Assembly (NCBI GenBank): GCA_027317105.1
Contig: DAHVFH010000128.1
Location: 1 to 22,033, forward strand
DNA: 22,033 nt
Direction: 5' to 3'
DNA from: Cytophagales bacterium
Lineage (GTDB): Bacteria > Bacteroidota > Bacteroidia > Cytophagales > Cyclobacteriaceae
A model generated the notes under the pieces. That model ran no database searches. It saw only the letters and a program-made list of their open reading frames with translations, and had not been told where the DNA came from. Positions 15,082 through 22,033 of the stretch are shown in pieces. Every line of letters begins with the position of its first letter. Within the stretch, counting starts at the first letter, position 1. The position numbers and the translations under genes are program-made.

Positions 15082-18000
15082 ATGAGCCAAACCGTAGATG
15101 AATTGCTAGGTGTTCCTTCCGCCATAGGAATTGACAATCCCTTTCCGGGTTTGCGTCCTTTCAAGGTCGAAGAAAGTCATCTCTTCTTTGGTCGCGAAGG
15201 CCAAAGTGATGAGGTACTACTCAAACTTTCTAAGAGCCGATTTGTAGGGGTGATAGGCCCTTCAGGAAGTGGTAAATCTTCTTTTATTTATTGTGGGGTA
15301 TTGCCCATCCTGTATGGAGGATTCCTCACCGATGCCAGCCCCAATTGGGAGGTAGTTGTAACACGGCCAGGTGCTGGGCCAATCGAAAACCTTGCAGAGT
15401 CTTTACTCAAGACTTCCAAGGACTACAACTATGCCGATCCGGATGATAAGAAAATTAAGCGCACGATCGTTTCTACCTTGTTGCGAAGCAGCTCTTTAGG
15501 TTTAGTTGAAGCCATTCAACAATCGCGCAGGAGTGAGGATGTAAATTATCTTATTCTGGTTGACCAATTTGAGGAATTGTTCCGCTTCAAGGATAGTACT
15601 GACCCGGGTTCGGTCAATGAATCGTTAGCCTTCATCAACCTGTTAATGGAAGCAGTGAACTACGAAGATTCACCGATCTATGTGGCCATCACCATGCGCT
15701 CTGATTTTATTGGAGATTGTGCCCAGTTTCCTGAACTGACCCGCAAGATCAACGACAGCCACTACCTTATTCCACAAATGACCCGCGACCAAAAACGCAG
15801 GGCTATCGAAGGACCGGTTGCCGTAGGCAACGCAAAAATTGCTCCCCGGTTGACGCAACAATTGTTAAATGACTTAGGTGACAATCCTGATCAACTGCCC
15901 ATTCTTCAACATGCGCTGATGCGCACATGGAGTTACTGGAGTCGTTATAAAGATTATGAAGATGAGTTGCTCGACCTGAAGCACTACGAGGCCATAGGCA
16001 CAATGAGCGAAGCGCTCTCCATGCATGCCAATGAAGCCTATGATGAATTAGATGATGAGCAGAAGCGCATCTGCGAGATCATGTTTAAGGCGATCACAGA
16101 GAAACGAGGAGAAAATTTTGGAATAAGAAGGCCAACACGCCTTAATGAAATTGCTTCCATTGCTGATGTAAGCGAAGCCGATGTGATCGAAGTGATTGAG
16201 AAATTCCGTGAGCCAGGCCGTTCCTTATTGACACCTGGTCATGGACTGCCATTGGGCTCAAAATCCATGATCGATATTTCGCATGAAAGTTTGATGCGGA
16301 TTTGGGTGCGGTTAAAAAACTGGGTGGATGACGAAGCCGATGCCGTACAAATGTATTTGCGACTGGCCGAAGCGGCCAACATGTATCAGGTAGGCAAGGC
16401 CGGCCTGTGGCGACCACCGGATTTACAGTTAGCCCTTAACTGGCAGGTCAAACACAAGCCCACATTAGTTTGGGGACAGCGCTACCATCCCGCCTTTGAG
16501 CGGACGATGATTTTCCTTGAATATTCGAAGAAAGAATTCGAGACCGAGCAACGGATCAAAGAACTTGAAGCCAAGCGCAAATTACAACGCGCCCGAACCA
16601 CAGCCATCGTGTTTGGTGTTATGACCGTTTTATCCTTGATTTTCTTAGTTTATGCATTTGTGCAACAGGGAATTGCCCAAGAAAACCTACAACTGGCTAT
16701 AAGTAATGAGGCTCTTGCAAAGAAGAATGAACTTAAAGCAACAGAGCAATCTGAAATTGCGAAAAAAGAAGCTGCGAATGCACGACTTGCAGAAAAGAAA
16801 GCGCGGGATGAGGCTATTGCTGCTGACAATGCTAGAAAAGATGCCGAGGAAAAGAAAATAAGGGCTGAAAAGGCAGAAGCGGATGCTAAAGCTGCCAAGA
16901 TTAGAGCCGATATTAATGCAGAAATTGCTAATAAAAATAGAATCTTAGCTGAGAAGGCAACAGCAGAGGCTAATATCCAAAGGGACAAGGCAGAACGTGA
17001 GCGCTATTTGTCGGTAGCCAAGGCGATTGCACTAAAATCGAAGGAATTAAGCGATCCAGAGCAAGAAGGACTGTTGGCACAGCAGGCTTTTAACTTTAAC
17101 GCAAAGTTTAATGGATATCCCTTTGACAACGATGTCTATAACGGGCTTTTTTCAGCGCTTAAAAAATATGATCATCCACTTACCCGAAGTTTGGAAGGCC
17201 ATAATAAAGGGGCTGCACGCGCCCTTGTAACCAGACAAAGTAATGCTAATATTTACTCAGGCGGAAGCGATGGCAAAGTAATCCGCTGGAGTTTGCAAAA
17301 TGGTGCCTGGAAAAGTGAACTGGTAAAGCAGTTTGCAGATTATCAGATTTACTCACTCGACATAAGTCCTGATGGCAATTTCCTTGCGGCTGGCGGGTTA
17401 TTCCCTGCAGACCGAGATGCAAATTATATTCTACTTTTTAATCTTTCCGACAAAAGTGAGCCAAGGAAAATTACTGGGTATAAGTCTGATATTGAAAATA
17501 TCAATTTCACACCGGATGGAAAGGGTTTTTATGCGAGATGTAATTCTGGTAAGAGCATTATGTATTCTGACTTGACCTCAGCAAAAGAGGTAATTGCCAC
17601 CAAAGAGCGAATTACTTCTATTGATTTGAGCCCTGATGGAAACAAATTAGCAGGTGCGGGCATTGACGGTGATCTTTATGTTTGGGATATAAAAAATAAT
17701 TTTGCTGTGTCAAAATACACTATCTTAAAAAATCAACACGATATATTGGCCGTCACATTTATGCCAGACAGTCGTGAGATTGTAGTTGGTGATGAATACG
17801 GCATCGTAAGGATTGTCGACACTGGAATTGTAAGGCGTGTGCTTTCTGGGCATACCTCCCAGATTGAACAAATTAAATTTAGTTTTTCAGGACTTTTTAT
17901 GGCAACAGCCAGTAAAGACGGGTCTATACGCTTATGGAATCTAAAAGCGTTAAACGAACAGCCCCAAGTGCTGAGCGACCACGATTGGGTTTGGAGTGTA

Positions 18001-18228
18001 GCTTTTACACCGGATGATGAACAGCTTATGGCGGGCATTCACGCACGTGAGGAGACTGTGTCAGGCGTTAATCAAACCATACGAGCCTGGCCAACCAAGA
18101 TCCCTACTATGTCGACACAACTTTGTTCACTGGTAAAACGCAACATGAGTAAAGATGAATGGGATTTGTATTGTGCGGGTTTGATTTATGAGAGTACTTG
18201 TTCTAATTTACCTGCAAACAATAAGTAA
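15082..18228 (+). CDS. nSTAND1-type NTPase with membrane segment, coiled coil and WD40 propeller
   Basis: 1048 residues. NPFPGLRPFKVEESHLFFGR (19-38) and GPSGSGKSS (59-67, Walker A) are the hallmark start of the nSTAND1 family. LILVDQFEELFRF around Asp161 is Walker B. Helical STAND regions follow to about 490 (the ISHESLMRIW motif is typical). One hydrophobic helix (about 508-530, IVFGVMTVLSLIFLVYAFV) is preceded by Lys/Arg-rich sequence. A long Ala/Lys/Glu coiled coil (about 535-655) comes next, then an SVAKAIALKSKELSDPEQEG helical linker and about six to seven WD40 repeats (704-1010; SGGSDGKVIRW, ATASKDGSIRLW). Related proteins are often annotated 'Hat/HatR', without evidence of that role here. 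STAND NTPases are signal-dependent assembly switches. Confidence 0.88.
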   Translation: MSQTVDELLGVPSAIGIDNPFPGLRPFKVEESHLFFGREGQSDEVLLKLSKSRFVGVIGPSGSGKSSFIYCGVLPILYGGFLTDASPNWEVVVTRPGAGPIENLAESLLKTSKDYNYADPDDKKIKRTIVSTLLRSSSLGLVEAIQQSRRSEDVNYLILVDQFEELFRFKDSTDPGSVNESLAFINLLMEAVNYEDSPIYVAITMRSDFIGDCAQFPELTRKINDSHYLIPQMTRDQKRRAIEGPVAVGNAKIAPRLTQQLLNDLGDNPDQLPILQHALMRTWSYWSRYKDYEDELLDLKHYEAIGTMSEALSMHANEAYDELDDEQKRICEIMFKAITEKRGENFGIRRPTRLNEIASIADVSEADVIEVIEKFREPGRSLLTPGHGLPLGSKSMIDISHESLMRIWVRLKNWVDDEADAVQMYLRLAEAANMYQVGKAGLWRPPDLQLALNWQVKHKPTLVWGQRYHPAFERTMIFLEYSKKEFETEQRIKELEAKRKLQRARTTAIVFGVMTVLSLIFLVYAFVQQGIAQENLQLAISNEALAKKNELKATEQSEIAKKEAANARLAEKKARDEAIAADNARKDAEEKKIRAEKAEADAKAAKIRADINAEIANKNRILAEKATAEANIQRDKAERERYLSVAKAIALKSKELSDPEQEGLLAQQAFNFNAKFNGYPFDNDVYNGLFSALKKYDHPLTRSLEGHNKGAARALVTRQSNANIYSGGSDGKVIRWSLQNGAWKSELVKQFADYQIYSLDISPDGNFLAAGGLFPADRDANYILLFNLSDKSEPRKITGYKSDIENINFTPDGKGFYARCNSGKSIMYSDLTSAKEVIATKERITSIDLSPDGNKLAGAGIDGDLYVWDIKNNFAVSKYTILKNQHDILAVTFMPDSREIVVGDEYGIVRIVDTGIVRRVLSGHTSQIEQIKFSFSGLFMATASKDGSIRLWNLKALNEQPQVLSDHDWVWSVAFTPDDEQLMAGIHAREETVSGVNQTIRAWPTKIPTMSTQLCSLVKRNMSKDEWDLYCAGLIYESTCSNLPANNK

Positions 18229-18231
18229 AGC

Positions 18232-19293
18232 ATGAAGAGAATTTTAGTTGCACTCGTTATTTTTTTTTTAGCGAAAGGTGTCGATGCACAAATTTCAAGT
18301 TGTGCACAAACTTTGCGTCTGGCGCAGTCCACCTATGAACAGGGGCGATTACATGAGTTACCGGCTTTACTGGAAGGGTGTTTAAAAAATACGGGTTCGG
18401 ATGGCTTCACAAAGGAGAATAGGGTTCGGGCATATACCTTATTGACCCTTGCCTATATCTACTTGGAAGAACCTGAAAAGGCCGATGAGGCCATGTTGAA
18501 TTTACTTCATACCGATCCTTATTTCAAACCGAATCCGGATGTCGATCCAGCTGAATTCATTGGTTTGTACAAAACGTTCAGAACGCGGCCGGTCTACAGG
18601 TTGGGTGTAAATTTTGGCATCAACGAAACACAACCTAATGTTTCAAGTTATAACCCCATCAGCGATGGAACGGCAAAATATGCCTACAAGATTGGTATTG
18701 GCGGTGGGTTTGTGGCTGAAGTTCCGATTAACGACAAGCTTACGGCTGTAGCAAATCTGTTATTTCTGCAAAAGAAATTCACCAATACTTCATCATCTTT
18801 ATTACTGACGAATTCCTATTCCACCAGTACAGGCACGGAAAGTCAAGGCTGGCTTTCGCTTCCCCTTCTGGTTCAATACCAGTTAGGCGATAAAAGAAAG
18901 TTTGAGAAGAGAAAAATTTTACCTTTTGTTGAAGGAGGAATTTCTACGGATTATCTACTTGGTTCTACGATACAAGGCACCCAAAAACGAATTGAAAATC
19001 AGGCCATCGATGTGAAAACATTTTCAATAATCGCACTGCGACAGAAAATTAATGTTTCGGCTATGTTGGGCGCAGGTTTTAAAACCAGAATGGCCGGAGG
19101 CTATTTTTTTGCTGAGGCTCGATACTCCTACGGCCTATTAAAAAACAATAACAAAGCCACACTATACAACAACCAAGCCCTTTTGTTTGATTATAAAATA
19201 ATAGACGGAATATTCAGCCTGAACTCCCTTTATTTTAACGTTGGATACGTACATAATTTTTTTAATCCCAAAAAATTGATCCGAAAAAAATGA
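18232..19293 (+). CDS. TPR plus PorT-like outer-membrane beta-barrel protein
   Basis: 353 residues. The signal peptide covers residues 1-19 (ILVALVIFFLAKGVDA, cleavage before Q). A short TPR-like helical region, about 25-95, has LRLAQSTYEQGRLHELPALL and AYIYLEEPEKADEAMLNLL. Residues about 115-345 alternate like an outer-membrane barrel of the OMP_b-brl_2/PorT type (RLGVNFGINETQP, KIGIGGGFVAEVPIN, LPFVEGGISTDYLL, GYFFAEARYSYGL), ending near FNVGYVHNFF. It sits 3 bases after the nSTAND gene and overlaps the next gene by four bases, so these proteins are probably made together. A TPR facing the periplasm plus a barrel could receive or anchor a partner, but no partner is proven. Confidence 0.8.
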   Translation: MKRILVALVIFFLAKGVDAQISSCAQTLRLAQSTYEQGRLHELPALLEGCLKNTGSDGFTKENRVRAYTLLTLAYIYLEEPEKADEAMLNLLHTDPYFKPNPDVDPAEFIGLYKTFRTRPVYRLGVNFGINETQPNVSSYNPISDGTAKYAYKIGIGGGFVAEVPINDKLTAVANLLFLQKKFTNTSSSLLLTNSYSTSTGTESQGWLSLPLLVQYQLGDKRKFEKRKILPFVEGGISTDYLLGSTIQGTQKRIENQAIDVKTFSIIALRQKINVSAMLGAGFKTRMAGGYFFAEARYSYGLLKNNNKATLYNNQALLFDYKIIDGIFSLNSLYFNVGYVHNFFNPKKLIRKK

Positions 19294-20615
19294 CTCGAAA
19301 AATTGTTTTATTTTTTGTTTTTGCATCGTTGGTATTATCGTGTACGAATTTAGAAAATGCAAAACCGGCTAACTTAAACGCGTTCACTTATTTCTATGGC
19401 GGAACTGGAAATTACCAGGCAACGGCTGCTATTGAAGTTTCGGACGGTTATTTGGTAACCGGAAATAATGTCATAACCTATAGTTCTACCCTGTCAGATT
19501 ATGGAATGGTGGTCATCAAAACTGATAGACATGGGGCGACCCAATGGCGAAAAACCTTTCCGCATTCAAAATGCAATTCAATACAAACAATTACCAATGG
19601 TTACATGATTTGTGGCAACAGTATCAAGATTGACCTTGCTCAAAGCCGAGACATTGATAAAATCAGAACAGAAATGCGCCTTATAATTCTTTCAGATGCA
19701 GATGGTTCAACGGTTAAAGACACTGGCTTTGGCGACACCACTAAGGCTGCCAATGATACTACAAGATTTGATGTGCAGGGAAGTGCAATAACCATCGATG
19801 CAAACCAAAATTATATAGCTACCAGTACCGTCAACTATCCAAACAGCCTAGTCAACGTGAATACCTATACTCAAGTGACTGCTTTTGATCCCCAATTAAT
19901 ACTGCTATGGACAAACAGCTACAATCAAGATAATACCTACAATTACGCCAATGGCAGGACGGTAACAACCACTCAGCTTGGAAATATTATTTGGGCTACT
20001 TCTGCAATAAAAAGTAATGCTACCAGTGCAACTGGATTTGTGCGGTTACCCGTATACTCATCTACAGGTGCCTTGGTAAATGGCGCCAATTATGGCCAGG
20101 ATGATGGTGCCTATTATTCTGGCAATGATGTGAAAAGCAATGGGGTTGGATTTGGAATCGTTGGTACTTATCAGAATACGAGCGGTTTAGGAGCTAATGT
20201 TTTTTTTGTTCGAACGGATCCTTCCGGGAACGTTGACAATGGCAGTGCCTTGTTTTTTGATGGCCCAACTTGTAGTAATAATAAGCCCCTTTCGGACAAA
20301 ACGGTATCTGCAGTTCAAGATCAGGGGATTGCGCTAACCGCAACCCAGGATGGAGGATTTCTTTTGGCTGGATACACCACTTCTACCACCGATGGAAAAT
20401 GGGGCAACGGAGGGACAGATGTTTACTTGATCCGTCTCGATCCGTTTGGCAATATGCTATGGAATCACTTTTTGGGTGGCAGCGGAGATGAAGTTCCCAG
20501 TTCCGTAGTACAAACGAGCGATGGGGGTTTTTTGATTTCAGGAACTTTGACATTGGCTGGTCAGAGTTCGATGTTTATGATGAAGACAAATACTTTAGGC
20601 GAGTTGAAGAATTGA
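19290..20615 (+). CDS. Beta-propeller-type lipoprotein
   Basis: 441 residues from ATG at 19290, overlapping the previous stop (ATGA). Residues 1-17 with lipobox VLSC (Cys18) mark a lipoprotein, probably on the outer-membrane or cell surface. The body repeats a propeller-like unit: DGYLVTGNNV, MVVIKTDRHGATQWRKTF, and near the C-terminus TQDGGFLLAGYTTSTTDG, DVYLIRLDPFGNMLWNHFLG and TSDGGFLISGTL. The unit pattern is DGG-[FY]-x-[IVL]-AG ... D-x-[YF]-x-[IV]-[KR]-x-D-x-x-G-x-x-W-x-x-x-[FY]-GG-x-x-x-[DE]. Such repeats are common in Bacteroidota surface proteins and indicate fold rather than function. There is no type IX sorting domain at the C-terminus. Confidence 0.8.
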   Translation: MTRKIVLFFVFASLVLSCTNLENAKPANLNAFTYFYGGTGNYQATAAIEVSDGYLVTGNNVITYSSTLSDYGMVVIKTDRHGATQWRKTFPHSKCNSIQTITNGYMICGNSIKIDLAQSRDIDKIRTEMRLIILSDADGSTVKDTGFGDTTKAANDTTRFDVQGSAITIDANQNYIATSTVNYPNSLVNVNTYTQVTAFDPQLILLWTNSYNQDNTYNYANGRTVTTTQLGNIIWATSAIKSNATSATGFVRLPVYSSTGALVNGANYGQDDGAYYSGNDVKSNGVGFGIVGTYQNTSGLGANVFFVRTDPSGNVDNGSALFFDGPTCSNNKPLSDKTVSAVQDQGIALTATQDGGFLLAGYTTSTTDGKWGNGGTDVYLIRLDPFGNMLWNHFLGGSGDEVPSSVVQTSDGGFLISGTLTLAGQSSMFMMKTNTLGELKN

Positions 20616-20645
20616 TCAATTTGTGACTTGATAACTAATGCATCT

Positions 20646-22033
20646 ATGAAGATTTCTACAAAATTTGGTTTTTTCATTTTCAGTACGGTCTTTGCATTTT
20701 ACCAGCTTTCCTTTGAAAGTGCAAGAGGTCAATGTACGAGCAATCCGTCAGTTGTGGCTCCTACAAGCACTTCGATAACTACTACTACGGCTACTTTGGG
20801 TGGAACAGCCGCAAGTACCGGTGGTGGTACTTGCGCTATTTCAGATAGGGGAATTTATTGGACTACAACCACTGGACAGGAATTGACAGGAACAAAGGTT
20901 TCAGCGGGAGGCACTACAACAGGCACATTTTCAACCTCCTCGGTCTCTGGTTTGCCTCCAGGCACGAAGATTTATTACGTTGCTTATGCTACAAATAGTA
21001 ATGGCACTGGTATTTCTGGTGAATCATTTTTCTATACTTTATCAAGTGCGCCATTAGCCCAACCGACATCTTTCTCAGTTTCTTCGGTTACAAACAATAC
21101 GGTTAACCTCTCTTTTACTGCACCAAACAATGTTTCAGTTGCTGCGGCTGGCTATGCTATCTTTAGAATAGTAGGCACAACTCCGCCAAGCGTTACATCA
21201 GGAAACTTGCCCAATGCCAATACCCCGGCATCGGCAAGTCCCCTTCCTGACGGCAGCGTTTATGTCGGTTCTACTGCGAGTGCTTCATCATCTTCTTATG
21301 CCGATAACACAGTTTCTGCGGCAACACAGTATTCGTACGCACTTATTCCTTTTGGTTATGATGGAACTAATGCTGCCACGTACAACTACTTGATCACAAG
21401 TTACAAAACTGTGACTGCTCCGTACACTTTAAGCAACCCACCATCAGGTCAGCCTACTTCATTGTCTTCAGCAGCCGCAACCAGCACGCAAATTAACCTT
21501 ACCATTAATTGGGGTGCAGTTACGGCAAGTGGATTCTTGATTTATAGAAATACCACAGGCACACCGGTCATTGCTGGCGGTGATTTTTCCAATGGGACAC
21601 TCCCTCCCAATTCGTTGGCTGATGGTAGTTCTAAAGTTGCTTCCGTTTCTTCCTTGGCCACCTCATACAACGATGTGGGCCTTACTGCTGCTACCCAGTA
21701 TTACTATGTGTTGGTTCCTTTTGGCTATGATGGGTCAAATGCCGCTACCTATAATTACAACACCACTTCGCCTAAAACAACAAACTCCTTTACATTTTAT
21801 TCGCCTCCAAGTGGTCAGCCTACTTCATTGTCTTCAGCAGCCGCATCCAACACTCAAATTGACCTTACCATTAATTGGGGTGCAGTTACGGCAAGTGGAT
21901 TCTTGATTTATAGAAATACCACAGGCACACCGGTCATTGCTGGCGGTGATTTTTCCAATGGGACACTCCCTCCCAATTCGTGGCTGATGGTAGTTCTAAA
22001 GTTGCTTCCGTTTCTTCCTTGGCCACCTCATAC
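20646..22033 (+). CDS. Secreted repetitive fibronectin-III-like protein, 3' end outside the window, frame-shifted near 21980
   Basis: ATG at 20646 and open to the window edge (462 codons). The signal peptide is about residues 1-28 (FGFFIFSTVFAFYQLSFESA, then RG before QC). A first Ser/Thr/Gly-rich domain (about 20740-21020) has GIYWTTTTG and LPPGTKIYYVAYATNSNGTG, typical of FN3-like surface domains. Then come three longer units from about 21056, 21438 and 21804, each ending in PFGYDG-[TS]-NAATYNY where complete. In the third unit one T is missing after 21980 relative to the second, so the reading changes from NSLADGSSK to NSWLMVVLK. The gene follows the lipoprotein gene by 30 bases. A type IX sorting domain may lie beyond the window, but that cannot be seen. 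Confidence 0.75.
   Translation, partial: MKISTKFGFFIFSTVFAFYQLSFESARGQCTSNPSVVAPTSTSITTTTATLGGTAASTGGGTCAISDRGIYWTTTTGQELTGTKVSAGGTTTGTFSTSSVSGLPPGTKIYYVAYATNSNGTGISGESFFYTLSSAPLAQPTSFSVSSVTNNTVNLSFTAPNNVSVAAAGYAIFRIVGTTPPSVTSGNLPNANTPASASPLPDGSVYVGSTASASSSSYADNTVSAATQYSYALIPFGYDGTNAATYNYLITSYKTVTAPYTLSNPPSGQPTSLSSAAATSTQINLTINWGAVTASGFLIYRNTTGTPVIAGGDFSNGTLPPNSLADGSSKVASVSSLATSYNDVGLTAATQYYYVLVPFGYDGSNAATYNYNTTSPKTTNSFTFYSPPSGQPTSLSSAAASNTQIDLTINWGAVTASGFLIYRNTTGTPVIAGGDFSNGTLPPNSWLMVVLKLLPFLPWPPH
21447..21668 (+). repeat. Near-identical tandem repeat, copy 1 (period 366 bp)
   Basis: 222 bp matching 21813-22033 with four substitutions, all within about 53 bases of the start, and one single-base indel. 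The period of 366 bp equals 122 codons, so a full copy keeps frame. Confidence 0.85.
21813..22033 (+). repeat. Near-identical tandem repeat, copy 2 (cut by window end)
   Basis: Second copy of the 366-bp unit. Apart from one missing T next to 21980, the last 165 or so bases are identical to copy 1, which points to recent duplication or gene conversion. Confidence 0.85.

Noticed and set aside
16650..16988. 112-codon minus-strand Ala/Ser-rich hydrophobic frame
   Set aside because: It is the antisense shadow of the Ala/Lys/Glu coiled coil of the nSTAND gene, whose codon bias creates such open frames.
10468..20615. Classification as a known anti-phage system (CBASS, Thoeris, Avs)
   Set aside because: There is no CD-NTase, SIR2/ThsA, nuclease or protease effector, and the TIR-like units seem to lack the catalytic Glu. 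The presence of outer-membrane and surface proteins does not fit those systems.

Overview
The window looks like chromosomal DNA of a Bacteroidota bacterium, most likely order Cytophagales. The grounds are a long-form IspG with a central insert, a PorE-like TPR/beta-propeller/OmpA protein, a PorT-like outer-membrane barrel, several Bacteroidota-style lipoproteins, gene starts without strong Shine-Dalgarno sequences, and candidate TTTG/TAnnTTTG promoters. The species cannot be named from the sequence.

Layout. (1) 1-846, minus strand: a small envelope-targeted protein whose last residues look frame-shifted. (2) 847-1999: a gene-poor junk island with several perfect hairpins, debris of toxin-antitoxin genes (one reading frame broken by an 8-bp tandem duplication), and a REP-like palindrome cluster. 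(3) 2000-6850, plus strand: a tightly packed housekeeping run of recQ helicase, a retropepsin-like clan AA protease, ispG, a tiny membrane protein and an MmcQ/YjbR protein, with start/stop overlaps at two junctions. (4) 6950-7813: a lysine-rich lipoprotein, convergent with (5) 7902-10214, minus strand: a PorE-like envelope protein. (6) 10215-10467: a divergent regulatory region with a 23-bp near-perfect palindrome. (7) 10468 to the window end: one long operon-like run of six genes with gaps of -4 to 30 bp.

The run in (7) is the most interesting part. In order it encodes a 12-TM nucleotide-transporter-like protein fused to HEAT repeats and a cyclic-nucleotide-binding-like domain; a protein with three TIR/DUF4062-like domains; an nSTAND1-type NTPase with one membrane segment, a long coiled coil and a WD40 propeller; a TPR plus outer-membrane barrel protein; a propeller lipoprotein; and a repetitive fibronectin-like secreted protein that is open at the window edge and frame-shifted in its last repeat. 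Cytosolic immune-type signalling modules and envelope/surface proteins in one transcription unit suggest a trans-envelope sensing or surface machine. This is inference; no member can be given an experimentally based function from sequence alone.

No rRNA, tRNA, CRISPR array, intact transposase or phage gene was seen.
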